Notes under the pieces: model-generated
The model's database searches: none
Told to the model about the DNA's origin: nothing
Seen by the model: only the letters and a program-made list of their open reading frames with translations
Part shown: piece by piece, positions 46,072 to 53,664 of the stretch
Layout of the letters: each line of letters starts with the position of its first letter
Position numbering within the stretch: position 1 is the stretch's first letter
Origin: a bacterium BMS3Bbin09
GTDB lineage: Bacteria > Nitrospirota > Thermodesulfovibrionia > UBA6902
Direction of reading: 5' to 3'
NCBI GenBank assembly: GCA_002897915.1
Contig: BDTS01000041.1
Coordinates: forward strand, 1-53,900
DNA: 53,900 nt
Made by a program: the position numbers and the translations under genes

Positions 46072-46104
46072 ATTATATCACTTGATATGGTTTGTATCAA
46101 GTGA
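46072..46104 (-). promoter_or_regulatory. HAIR-overlapped promoter of dnaJ-hspR-clpB
   Basis: On the minus strand TTGATA (46100-46095) and TATAAT (46077-46072) are 17 bases apart, a near-perfect sigma-70 promoter. The inverted repeat TCACTTGATA-TGGTTTG-TATCAAGTGA (46078-46104) overlaps it; its core CTTGATA-N7-TATCAAG matches the known HAIR consensus CTTGAGT-N7-ACTCAAG in all but the inner positions. HspR bound there would block RNA polymerase. Confidence 0.88.
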
Positions 46105-46112
46105 AAAATATA

Positions 46113-46136
46113 AGGGCAATCCACCCGTCCCTACAT
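46113..46136. repeat. Degraded TGTAGGGGC-family hairpin
   Basis: AGGGCAATCCACCCGTCCCTACA resembles the hairpins at 38580 and 42013 (TGTAGGGGC...GCCC) but only GGG/CCC pairs remain. Confidence 0.45.
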
Positions 46137-46152
46137 GTTGAAATAGATTTGG

Positions 46153-46785
46153 TTAAAAAAGCTCTTTTTTCAGGTACTTGAGGTGTGCCTTCAGAAAATC
46201 GAGGCCATCGATATTATCGATGTCATACCAGAAGGGAAGCATGGAGAATTTGATCTTTGTCTTGCTTATCTTTTTCAATATCCCGTTTACATCTCTTCCT
46301 GTATCGATCTTGATGATGCGGAATATTTTGTCCACCATGGCGCTCTTTGCGCCGATCAGGTACAGGCCCTTATCAAAGCAGGGACCGATGACAAAGTCGT
46401 TTTTCTTTAATTCATTAAAGGCCTGTTTTATGAAATCAGCGGGTATCGATGGGCTGTCGCTTCCGATAAGGACTATTTCCGAATAGCCCTTTTTAGAACA
46501 GTGTTTAAAGGCGTTGTATATCCTCCTGCCGAGTGTCTTGCCTTCCTGATCAAATGTCCGCAGCTTATATTCAGCGGCGAGGTCGCTCAGGTATCCGTCT
46601 TCCTCTGTAGGGGTGCATCCGAGGAACTGGTCCATTCCCTTAAGACGGGAACACTCGGTAAGTACCATTGTCATAAAAGACTTATAGGTCTTAACAGCGC
46701 GTTTAGCGCCGATGTCTGCCTGCAGTCTGGTCTTGACTGTACCGGGTATCGGGGCCTTCGCAAATGTAATAAGGGCTTTTTTCAT
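46153..46785 (-). CDS. TIGR04282-type glycosyltransferase
   Basis: The 210-residue protein begins KKALITFAKAPIPGTVKTRL, the hallmark of the DUF2064/TIGR04282 family, and has IVLIGSDSPSIPADF and VIGPCFDKGLYLIG. It is a nucleotide-diphospho-sugar-transferase-like GT-A protein, associated in some bacteria with arsenosugar biosynthesis but of unproven activity here. No arsenic gene is nearby, so the arsenosugar role is not supported. It is flanked by the YihY gene and dnaJ. A short 9-nt-repeat-like sequence occurs in its early codons. Confidence 0.9.
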   Translation of the reverse strand: MKKALITFAKAPIPGTVKTRLQADIGAKRAVKTYKSFMTMVLTECSRLKGMDQFLGCTPTEEDGYLSDLAAEYKLRTFDQEGKTLGRRIYNAFKHCSKKGYSEIVLIGSDSPSIPADFIKQAFNELKKNDFVIGPCFDKGLYLIGAKSAMVDKIFRIIKIDTGRDVNGILKKISKTKIKFSMLPFWYDIDNIDGLDFLKAHLKYLKKELF

Positions 46786-46842
46786 AAGGAATAATTTTTA
46801 TATTTTAATGAATATCCGGGGGGATTGCAAATAAAGTATTCA

Positions 46843-48177
46843 TTAACGGGAAAGCACCAGATCTCTTAGTGTCTTTTCTCTCAGCGTGTTGTCGAATGCA
46901 CTGTCGAGGGTGCCTATAATGTTATCGACTTCCGGCACGGAGATGATCCTGTTTTCGATTAAAAGAGTCTCTTTCTCCGCGATACGGACCGAATTGAGCA
47001 GGTCGGTTAGTTTGATCTTCTCTATTGACCGTGCAGGGATGTATGCCGGGGGATCATCTGCGGTCTCGAGTATCAAGTTGTTCTGTTCGAGCAATGTGAG
47101 TATGTCATGGATCATATCAACGGGGAGCTCGAGACGGTTGACAAGGTCGTCCAGTTTCCAGTGCCCCCTGTTGTGATAAAAGTTGTAGCCTATAAAATAC
47201 ATTATCAGTAAGGCGAGTCTTTCCCTGAGGCGGTTGCTGAGACTGAAGACATCCCTGTTCGCCGTGAGAAAGTGCGGGTACTGGTGGTAGAAGGATAATT
47301 GGGCCCCGACCAGGAGTATCAGCCAGCTTAAATAAAGCCATAGCATGAACATTATCAATATGGCGAACCCTGAATAGATTGCCGCGTATCTTGCGGACGA
47401 GACGATGAATGAGGCGAACGCCCATCCCGCGGTTTCCCATAGTATCCCGGCCAGCAGACCACCGACAAGCGCTGACTTGAACTTCACCTTTGTGTTGGGT
47501 ATGAAGATATAGAGGAAGGTGAATGCCGCGCATACGATAAAATAAGGCGACTTCTCCATCAGAAAGTAAAATAATGTACCGAAGGGCTCGATGGATATCA
47601 CCTTCTGCATAATGGTGTTGCTCATTAACGAAGCTGTAAGGCCTATCGCGGAAAAGATTAGGACAGGCCCGATGATTATCACACTTATATAATCACTGAA
47701 TCTGCGTGACAGGCTCCTTGCCTTCCTGACCCTCCATATCGCATTAAAGGATTTCTCGACCTTCTGGATAACCGAGATGACCGTGTAAAAGAGCATGCCG
47801 AGGCCGAGTGAGCCGAGGACGCCAACCTTCATGTTCTCTACGAAACCTATGATCCTGGAGGTTATCTCCGGTCCTTTGTCACCGAGGGGCGCGAGGAATT
47901 TAAGCATGAAGGGTTCGAGTATCTCGTTATGCACACCGAAGGCCTTGAGCACCGAAAAACTGATCGCGATTATGGGGACTATTGAAAGAAGGGTGGTGTA
48001 GACCAGGCTCATTGCCCTGAGTGTGAGCTGTCCTTCCATGAATTCGTGGATGACCACACTGAAAAGCCGCAGGAACCTGACAAGAAATGATTTATATCTT
48101 GTGAGAGCAGATATGTCGGTTTCCCATATTCCACTGGCAAAAAAATTTGACAATTTATTCCTGAGATCCTTGGCCAT
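46843..48177 (-). CDS. YihY/BrkB family inner-membrane protein
   Basis: Translation probably starts at MAKDLRNKLSNFF (48177); an earlier ATG (48234) would leave only 14 bases to the divergent oxidoreductase start, too little for promoters. About 444 residues with six membrane segments (about 50-300) and the signature SLVYTTLLSIVPIIAISFS, plus KVEKSFNAIWRV and a C-terminal soluble domain of about 130 residues with a winged-helix look. The family was once called RNase BN; the transport or other function is unresolved. Confidence 0.88.
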   Translation of the reverse strand: MAKDLRNKLSNFFASGIWETDISALTRYKSFLVRFLRLFSVVIHEFMEGQLTLRAMSLVYTTLLSIVPIIAISFSVLKAFGVHNEILEPFMLKFLAPLGDKGPEITSRIIGFVENMKVGVLGSLGLGMLFYTVISVIQKVEKSFNAIWRVRKARSLSRRFSDYISVIIIGPVLIFSAIGLTASLMSNTIMQKVISIEPFGTLFYFLMEKSPYFIVCAAFTFLYIFIPNTKVKFKSALVGGLLAGILWETAGWAFASFIVSSARYAAIYSGFAILIMFMLWLYLSWLILLVGAQLSFYHQYPHFLTANRDVFSLSNRLRERLALLIMYFIGYNFYHNRGHWKLDDLVNRLELPVDMIHDILTLLEQNNLILETADDPPAYIPARSIEKIKLTDLLNSVRIAEKETLLIENRIISVPEVDNIIGTLDSAFDNTLREKTLRDLVLSR

Positions 48178-48248
48178 ACTTTTAAATTCTAACATAAATA
48201 TGTAGTGCGGCTGTATATAAAACCATCGTTTCATGCAATAATTATCTC

Positions 48249-49817
48249 ATGGACCTGATAATAAGCAATTTACGAATACCCGTTGAAAAAGACGGGATGG
48301 ATGAATATTTAAGGGCTACTTCGCAAAAGTTGAAGATCAGCGAAGATGATATCCAGTTCAATAAGATGCTGGGCAAGTCGCTTGATGCTGGCAATAAAGA
48401 GCAGTTCTACTACAAAATTTCAATAGTCGTAACTCTTCCTGAGGACTTCGACAATACGGAAGACCTTCCTGTATACATCAAAAAAACAGAGGCCGCAAGA
48501 AAATCAGCAGGCATTAGTGAACGGCCCGTTATAATTGGTTTCGGTCCAGCCGGAATGTTCGCTGCACTTGAGCTCATAGATCACGGACTCAAACCCCTGA
48601 TATTCGAGAGAGGTAAAAAGATAGAAGAACGGACCGTTGATGTCCGGAAATTTATTAAAGAAAGAACGCTGGACACTGGATCAAATATCCAGTTCGGTGA
48701 AGGCGGCGCGGGTTCATACTCGGACGGGAAGCTCTTTTCGAGGATGAAGAATACGCAATATGTGAACAGGATGCTCGAGACCTTTATCAAGTTCGGCGCA
48801 CCCGAAGAAATTGGGTATATCAGCAAGCCCCATCTCGGGACGGACGTTTTGTGCAGGATAGTAAAGAACATAAGGGAATATATTCTTGAGAGGGGCGGAG
48901 AGATCCACTATAGCTCGAAAATGACTGACATCCTTATATCGGACAATGTAGCCTCCGGCGTAGTGATAAACGGGACCATGGAATATCGTTCCTCATTTAT
49001 CTATCTTGCGCTCGGGCATTCCGCGCGTGATACATTCGAAATGCTCCACAATAAAGGCGTTGCCATTGAGCAGAAGCCGATCTTTGTAGGTACGAGGGTC
49101 GAACACCCTGCAAAGATCATCGATTTTATAAGATACGGGGATAAATACAGGGACTTTCCGGGCATAGGTGCCGCTACTTATTCCTTCACCTACACAGATC
49201 GAAAGGCGGGCAGGGGCGTCTATTCCTTCTGCATGTGCCCCGGAGGCGAGGTCATAAACGCCTCATCCGAGGACGGCCTGCTCGTTGTGAACGGTATGAG
49301 TTATTCAGACAGGTCCTCGCCATTCTCGAACTCAGCGATCGTTGTGACCTGTCATACGGATGATTACGCGTCGGCCCATCCATTGGCCGGCATCGAGTTC
49401 CAGAAGCAGCTGGAGCAAAAGGTCTTTAACGCTGGAGGGGGCACTTGGGAGGTCCCTGCCCAGAACTTGATCGATTATTTGCGTGGCAGTATCAGTGATA
49501 ACCTGAATGAGAATTCGTACAAGATGGGCACGGTATCATTTGATATGAATGAGATCTTCCCGCCCTTTTTGAACGGGATGCTGAAGGACGCGTTCAATAA
49601 ATGGAAAGAGGATTATCCATTATTTGTTTCGGACCATGCGATATTGATTGGTGCTGAGACAAGGGCATCCTGCCCGGTGAGGATCAAACGCAGCGAAAGG
49701 TATGAGTCAATAAACATAAAGAACCTCTACCCGATAGGCGAAGGTTCAGGATATGCGGGCGGGATAACGAGTTCGGCCACTGATGCCATAAAGGCAGTGG
49801 AGTCCAGTTTGAGATAA
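48249..49817 (+). CDS. FAD-dependent oxidoreductase (COG2509 type)
   Basis: The 522-residue protein has an N-terminal alpha/beta domain (1-90), then an FAD-binding Rossmann motif VIIGFGPAGMFAALELI (about 95-111), ERGKKIEERTVDV, and NIQFGEGGAGSYSDGKL, which are signatures of this widespread uncharacterised dehydrogenase family. The C-terminus includes GSGYAGGITSSATDAIKAVE, closing the FAD site. Reaction unknown; redox of a small organic substrate is likely. Its stop lies just before a tRNA-Arg pseudogene, so it forms the left edge of the Hsp20 island. Confidence 0.92.
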   Translation: MDLIISNLRIPVEKDGMDEYLRATSQKLKISEDDIQFNKMLGKSLDAGNKEQFYYKISIVVTLPEDFDNTEDLPVYIKKTEAARKSAGISERPVIIGFGPAGMFAALELIDHGLKPLIFERGKKIEERTVDVRKFIKERTLDTGSNIQFGEGGAGSYSDGKLFSRMKNTQYVNRMLETFIKFGAPEEIGYISKPHLGTDVLCRIVKNIREYILERGGEIHYSSKMTDILISDNVASGVVINGTMEYRSSFIYLALGHSARDTFEMLHNKGVAIEQKPIFVGTRVEHPAKIIDFIRYGDKYRDFPGIGAATYSFTYTDRKAGRGVYSFCMCPGGEVINASSEDGLLVVNGMSYSDRSSPFSNSAIVVTCHTDDYASAHPLAGIEFQKQLEQKVFNAGGGTWEVPAQNLIDYLRGSISDNLNENSYKMGTVSFDMNEIFPPFLNGMLKDAFNKWKEDYPLFVSDHAILIGAETRASCPVRIKRSERYESINIKNLYPIGEGSGYAGGITSSATDAIKAVESSLR

Positions 49818-49818
49818 A

Positions 49819-49894
49819 TGGCGCGCCCAGGAGGAGTCGAACCCCCAACCTCCTGATCCGTATCAGGCACTCTATCCAGTTGAGCTATGGGCGC
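49819..49894 (-). pseudogene. tRNA-Arg(ACG) copy missing one anticodon-loop base
   Basis: The gene is identical to the tRNA-Arg at 52730-52806 except that the base before the conserved U33 is deleted: the anticodon loop reads TACGGA (six bases) instead of CTACGGA. Acceptor, D and T arms are intact. A six-base loop would probably prevent normal decoding, so it is called a pseudogene. Together with the lipoprotein remnant (50008-50060) it forms the left direct repeat of the island. Confidence 0.85.
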
Positions 49895-50007
49895 ACAATG
49901 ATTTCATAGTAAAAAATTATCAGTTGACAGGCTATTCGTTCAGATACCGGGGAACATGGAGTACCTCAACTTTTTTATTCAGTAAACTGACAGCTGATAG
50001 CTGACTG

Positions 50008-50060
50008 CTATTTTTTTATCCCTTCCTTCAATACCAGAGCGTAACGGCTGTGCTCAAATG
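50008..50060 (-). pseudogene. Remnant of the lipoprotein 3' end
   Basis: Bases 50021-50060 are identical over 40 bases to 52835-52874, the end of the DUF2155-like lipoprotein gene. In frame the remnant reads FEHSRYALVLKEGIKK before a stop, against FEHSRYALVLKEGKKK in the intact gene. Similarity ends abruptly at the first UAS dyad of the Hsp20 promoter. About 126 bases, including a GCTGATAGCTGA-type repeat, separate it from the tRNA copy, versus 28 in the intact locus. Confidence 0.9.
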
Positions 50061-50115
50061 GACAAAATGGCCCATAGGACAAAAGATCATACAGTATTTG
50101 GGACATTTTGACCCA
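50058..50115 (+). promoter_or_regulatory. Two enhancer-like dyads upstream of the Hsp20 promoter
   Basis: ATGGACAAAATGGCCCAT (50058-50075) and TGGGACATTTTGACCCA (50099-50115) are inverted copies of one dyad; both fit TGGGNCA-N3-TGNCCCA, the first lacking one G. Centres are about 40 bases apart, near four helical turns, and lie roughly 115 and 74 bases upstream of the -12 element, the usual range for sigma-54 activators. Confidence 0.75.
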
Positions 50116-50167
50116 TTGAAAGACAATTGCTGGGCGTAATTTCTTGTAAAAAAATAAATTTAAATTC

Positions 50168-50184
50168 TGGCATTCGGTTTGCTA
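50168..50184 (+). promoter_or_regulatory. Sigma-54 promoter of the Hsp20 operon
   Basis: TGGCATTCGGTTTGCTA fits TGGCAY-N5-TTGCW, with GG and GC exactly ten bases apart. The start would fall near 50194, giving a leader of about 137 bases to the first Hsp20 gene. Confidence 0.8.
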
Positions 50185-50280
50185 ATAGGGGAATAGATTG
50201 ACAGATGATGTTTTAGGTGATAGATAGGTGATAGATAGTTGTTAAACAGCTGTTGATTATGAATTCAAAAAAACATAACA

Positions 50281-50301
50281 ACCCGGTTGTAAATACCGGG
50301 T
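50281..50301 (+). other. Hairpin in the Hsp20 leader
   Basis: ACCCGGT, loop TGTAAAT, ACCGGGT: a perfect 7-pair stem 30 bases before the first Hsp20 start. It ends 14 bases before the ribosome-binding site, so it does not cover it as a ROSE-type thermometer would; it may stabilise the mRNA. Confidence 0.5.
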
Positions 50302-50331
50302 AATCTTTCAATGAAAAGGAGGGTGATGCAA

Positions 50332-50757
50332 ATGTTATGGAATAACAATTCAAACTGGTTCTGGGATCCATGGGATGAATTTGACAGGATGCGGCAGTCT
50401 CTGTCAAGGGACTCATTCCGCCATTCATCGGGATTTCCTGCGATCAATACGTGGGTCTCATCTGATGATTCCGTTGTAACAACCGAGATACCGGGCGTGG
50501 ACCCGGCGAACATTGATATCTCTGTTGTCGGAAGGACTGTGACGCTGCGGGGTTCCCGCAGGGCTGATGAACTTCAGGAAGATGAGTCATATCATCGCAG
50601 AGAGAGGTGGAGCGGAGAATTTTCCAAGGCAATTGAACTTCCATTTAACATTGAAGCGGATAAAGTTACAGCAAAGTTCAATAACGGAGTTCTTTACCTG
50701 ACTCTGCCGAAGGCAGAAGCAGAAAAACCGAGAAAGATCGAAATTAAATCCAGCTAA
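50332..50757 (+). CDS. Small heat-shock protein (Hsp20), first of three
   Basis: The start is the ATG at 50332, 9 bases after AAGGAGG; earlier ATGs lie within the ribosome-binding site. The 141-residue product has a short N-terminal arm (WNNNSNWFWDPWDEFDRM), an alpha-crystallin domain (about 42-135) with ITEIPGVDPANIDISV-like strands and NGVLYLTLPKAE, and a C-terminal EIKSS tail. It prevents aggregation of unfolding proteins in the cytoplasm. It leads a three-gene operon under a sigma-54 promoter. Confidence 0.94.
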   Translation: MLWNNNSNWFWDPWDEFDRMRQSLSRDSFRHSSGFPAINTWVSSDDSVVTTEIPGVDPANIDISVVGRTVTLRGSRRADELQEDESYHRRERWSGEFSKAIELPFNIEADKVTAKFNNGVLYLTLPKAEAEKPRKIEIKSS

Positions 50758-50770
50758 GGAGGTGATGTCA

Positions 50771-51175
50771 ATGGAAACAACGACAAAAGATGTTCAGAAA
50801 CAAGAGGCAGCGGCCAAAGAAGGAGTTGAACGGACAAGGTCAAAGAGGCTGTACGTCCCGCCTGTTGATATCATAGAAGGCAGGGATGGTCTGGTTCTTG
50901 TAGCCGATATGCCCGGAGTGGACGAGAATTCGGTTGATATTACGCTTGAGAAGAATTTACTGACAATTTACGGAACCGTTGAACCTGAAATTCCGAGAGG
51001 ACACAGGATGATCTCCTCTGAATACGGCATAGGAGATTATCAGCGTACGTTCATACTGTCCGATGAGATCGATGGAGGAAAGATAGAAGCAACAGTCAAG
51101 AACGGTGTGTTGAGATTAACTCTTCCCAAGGCTGAGGCTGCAAAGACCCGGAAGATTCCGGTTCAAGCCGAATAA
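50771..51175 (+). CDS. Small heat-shock protein (Hsp20), second of three
   Basis: The start is the ATG at 50771, 8 bases after AAGGAGG that overlaps the previous gene's stop region. The 134-residue protein has an N-terminal Ala/Lys/Glu-rich arm (METTTKDVQKQEAAAKE), unlike the first copy, and the alpha-crystallin domain (VADMPGVDENSVDITL, NGVLRLTLPKAEA). The GVLRLTLPKA motif is shared with copy one, but the arm differs, so it may co-assemble as a distinct subunit. 18 bases separate its stop from the next start. Confidence 0.93.
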   Translation: METTTKDVQKQEAAAKEGVERTRSKRLYVPPVDIIEGRDGLVLVADMPGVDENSVDITLEKNLLTIYGTVEPEIPRGHRMISSEYGIGDYQRTFILSDEIDGGKIEATVKNGVLRLTLPKAEAAKTRKIPVQAE

Positions 51176-51193
51176 CAAAAGGAGGTGTTTAAT

Positions 51194-51688
51194 ATGACAT
51201 GGAAAGATATTGTACCCTTTAAAAAAAGAAGTGTACCTGTCAGGAGAGAAAGCGGACATCCTTTTGAGAGGTTACATGGTGAAATGGATACACTCTTTGA
51301 AGACTTTTTCAGAGATTTCAGCATGGAACCTTTTGAAGGTCGTTACGCGGGATCGTTCAGTCCGAACATTGATGTAGCTGAAACTGATAAGGAAATAAAG
51401 ATATCAGCTGAGCTGCCCGGCATGGACGAAAAGGAAATAGAGGTGAACGTTAACAATGATTCTATCACCATCAGGGGTGAGAAGAAAGAAGAAAAAGAGG
51501 ACAAGGGCAAAGACTATTACCATGTAGAACGCTCGTATGGATCGTTCAGCCGCACAATTCCGCTTCCTGCTGAGATCGAGAGCGACAAGGCTCAAGCACA
51601 TTTCAAAAAAGGCGTTCTGACAGTCAAGATCCCTAAGAGCGCGAAGTCGATAGAGTCGAAGAAGAAGATAGAGATAAAGACTGAGTAG
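51194..51688 (+). CDS. Small heat-shock protein (Hsp20), third of three
   Basis: The start is the ATG at 51194 after AAAAGGAGG. The 164-residue protein has an N-terminal arm with phenylalanine-rich FERLHGEMDTLFEDFFRDF, an alpha-crystallin domain (ISAELPGMDEKEIEVNV, KGVLTVKIPKS) and a longer Lys/Glu tail. It is the canonical class A-like member (HPFERLH...LFEDFF start). Terminated by the hairpin at 51703. Confidence 0.94.
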   Translation: MTWKDIVPFKKRSVPVRRESGHPFERLHGEMDTLFEDFFRDFSMEPFEGRYAGSFSPNIDVAETDKEIKISAELPGMDEKEIEVNVNNDSITIRGEKKEEKEDKGKDYYHVERSYGSFSRTIPLPAEIESDKAQAHFKKGVLTVKIPKSAKSIESKKKIEIKTE

Positions 51689-51702
51689 CTTTGAGCAAGA
51701 TC

Positions 51703-51744
51703 AAGGTAAGCGGAGGGCATGTCTTCCGCTTACCTTTCTTTTTT
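51703..51744. terminator. Intrinsic terminator between the Hsp20 operon and patatin gene
   Basis: AAGGTAAGCGGA and TCCGCTTACCTT form a 12-pair perfect stem, followed by TCTTTTTT on the plus strand. It serves the plus-strand Hsp20 operon; symmetric enough to limit minus-strand read-through as well. Confidence 0.92.
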
Positions 51745-51746
51745 AA

Positions 51747-52703
51747 TCAACAACCGGCATCTCCTCGGTCCAATATGTCTTTAAGCGCTGGAAGCATCCG
51801 TTCCACGCATTTCCGGCCCTCTTCGATCGCTTCTGCAGCCCGGTCAACTTCAAGGAGTCCAATATGACTCAAACGCGGGGAAAGGATGATATCTGGAGGG
51901 TCACCGGCCATACGGCTGCGGGTTATGCGGTCCTGCATGATATTGATGGAACTTGCCACTACATCAAAAAGACCTGGCGCCCCTTCATTTGATCTCTTAG
52001 TATTGGTTTTGATGGAAGGAGCGTGTTTCTTCAGGCTTGAATAGAGGTTTTCCAGAAGCCTGCTTTCTGTGCTTACTTTTTTGCCTTTGTCTGATGTGGA
52101 TGTTTTTTTGCGCAGATGCCTTCCGACAATGTCACCGTTCAGATTAACAGCGATAACCACCCTGGCCCCCATTGCCCTGCAGAGAGAGACAGGGACCGGA
52201 TTTACGAGTCCTCCGTCCACGAGCCATTGTCCATCGTGTCTTACAGGAGTGAATATGCCGGGCAGGGAAATGGATGCCCTCACAGCATCAAGGAGTGGAC
52301 CGGTCCTGAACCAGATCTCGCGCCCTGAACTAAGGTCTGCGGCCACAGTAGCAAATGCCTTCGGCAGCTTCTCAATATTCATATCACCGATATGCTGTTT
52401 CAGAAAATCCATGAGCCGCTTTCCCTGGACAAACCCGCCGCCTTCAACGAGCTTGATATCCATGTATTTTACCAGCTCAATGATGTCCAGTTCCCTGGCC
52501 CAGCCGCTGAATGATCTGAGATTATTGTTTGCGTAGACCGCTCCTACCAGGGCCCCGAGAGAGGCGCCGCATATTATATCAGGTTCTATCCCCGCATCCG
52601 TAAGTGCCTGCAGAACGCCGATGTGGGCCCATCCGCGCGCAGAACCGCTTCCAAGGGCTATGCCGATCGAACGGTCTTTTGTTTTTATTGAATTAGCGGG
52701 CAT
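51747..52703 (-). CDS. Patatin-like phospholipase (RssA/YchK type)
   Basis: The 318-residue protein has the patatin oxyanion loop GSGSARGWAHIG (18-29), the nucleophile elbow GASLG (S48) and the catalytic Asp in VDGG (D164), giving the Ser-Asp dyad. It is cytoplasmic without a signal. It hydrolyses acyl lipids. It lies between the convergent Hsp20 operon and the tRNA-Arg gene (starting 26 bases from the tRNA end), inside the segment bounded by direct repeats. Membrane-lipid release under stress is an attractive but unproven role. Confidence 0.93.
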   Translation of the reverse strand: MPANSIKTKDRSIGIALGSGSARGWAHIGVLQALTDAGIEPDIICGASLGALVGAVYANNNLRSFSGWARELDIIELVKYMDIKLVEGGGFVQGKRLMDFLKQHIGDMNIEKLPKAFATVAADLSSGREIWFRTGPLLDAVRASISLPGIFTPVRHDGQWLVDGGLVNPVPVSLCRAMGARVVIAVNLNGDIVGRHLRKKTSTSDKGKKVSTESRLLENLYSSLKKHAPSIKTNTKRSNEGAPGLFDVVASSINIMQDRITRSRMAGDPPDIILSPRLSHIGLLEVDRAAEAIEEGRKCVERMLPALKDILDRGDAGC

Positions 52704-52729
52704 GTCATTATCCCCTATAATGATGAAAA

Positions 52730-52806
52730 TGGCGCGCCCAGGAGGAGTCGAACCCCCAACCTCCTGATCCGTAGTCAGGCACTCTATCCAGTTGAGCTAT
52801 GGGCGC
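52730..52806 (-). tRNA. tRNA-Arg (anticodon ACG)
   Basis: The 77-nt gene has acceptor GCGCCCA/TGGGCGC, anticodon arm CCTGA-CTACGGA-TCAGG with anticodon ACG (inosine-34 after TadA editing) and an encoded GCCA end. It lies between the lipoprotein gene and the patatin gene. A mutated duplicate is at 49819. Confidence 0.96.
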
Positions 52807-52821
52807 ATACCTGATATGTTA

Positions 52822-53376
52822 TTACTTCTTTTTGCCTTCCTTCAATACCAGAGCGTAACGGCTGTGCTCAAATGAATGGATAGTGGGAAAGTTTACGTAG
52901 AGCCATCCCCATTTTCCTGAAGTAGGGAACACCTTTACCCCGTTCTCATATATCTCCACGCCGATAGCGGGATTGTCAGGATTGTTCGAGGTGGAAGTGA
53001 TGGTCTCCGCGCTCATTTTGAAATCAGGCAGAAACGGCCCTGTCTTTACAACCAGGTTCGAGCCGGTTATATCGAATTCATCGCCGATTTTTACAGTGAT
53101 CTCATTCTGTTTGGCTTCCTGTTTATCTTTAATTATAAATACCGCTGAAGTCCAGCTCTCTTTTACTTCCTGCGGGACAACTACACTGAGTTCGGTCTTC
53201 TTAACGTCGTGTCCGGGCATTCCGGTTCCGCTTTTACCATGTTCTGGTATGGTTGCGTCTATGATCGGGCCTGAGGGCGCCTGCGTTTTTGCCTCTGGTT
53301 TTTCTACTTTTTTCTGGCATGCCCCGAATGAAAAGAGCAGAGCCATAGCTGATATTATTATTAGTGTTTTTTTCAT
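52822..53376 (-). CDS. DUF2155-like lipoprotein
   Basis: The 184-residue protein has a lipoprotein signal (lipobox SFGAC, C20), a Pro/Lys-rich linker (about 22-60) and a domain (about 90-184) with VKIGDEFDITGSNLVV and the final segment PTIHSFEHSRYALVL, similar to the EHPxYDVWVL end of DUF2155. Anchored in the outer or inner membrane; function unknown. The last 40 bases of the coding region are duplicated at 50021-50060. Confidence 0.8.
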   Translation of the reverse strand: MKKTLIIISAMALLFSFGACQKKVEKPEAKTQAPSGPIIDATIPEHGKSGTGMPGHDVKKTELSVVVPQEVKESWTSAVFIIKDKQEAKQNEITVKIGDEFDITGSNLVVKTGPFLPDFKMSAETITSTSNNPDNPAIGVEIYENGVKVFPTSGKWGWLYVNFPTIHSFEHSRYALVLKEGKKK

Positions 53377-53412
53377 TAGTATTCCTCCAATATAATTGTT
53401 TTTATTGTTAAG

Positions 53413-53504
53413 TGGCGGAGAGGCAGGGATTTGAACCCTGGGTAAGGTTTAACCCCTACACTCGCTTAGCAGGCGAGCACCTTCGGCCACTCGGTCACCT
53501 CTCC
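53413..53504 (-). tRNA. tRNA-Ser (anticodon GCT)
   Basis: The 92-nt gene has acceptor GGAGAGG/CCTCTCC, a long class II variable arm, anticodon arm CTCGC-CTGCTAA-GCGAG with anticodon GCT and an encoded GCCA end. It lies just upstream of the lipoprotein gene on the same strand. Confidence 0.96.
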
Positions 53505-53664
53505 ATTTTTCAACTGAACCTTAGAATATTACCCAATTGCGGCTTATTTTGTAAACCTATGCTGTTTTCCCCTGTGACTTCCGGGAAAGGGGCGAACAGC
53601 AGGTTTTCCTGATATTCCAGAGGGAAGAAAGCAGGGCGGCCTGAATTTCAAAGATAGCCCTGGA

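Noticed and set aside
46650-46690. 9-nt repeat family inside the TIGR04282 gene (TAAGACCTATAAGTCTT)
   Set aside because: It is part of the conserved coding region (AVKTYKSFM), so it may be chance and was not listed as a repeat.
50281-50301. ROSE or fourU RNA thermometer before the first Hsp20 gene
   Set aside because: The hairpin ends 14 bases before the AAGGAGG and does not pair with it; no UUUU-AGGA pairing is visible.
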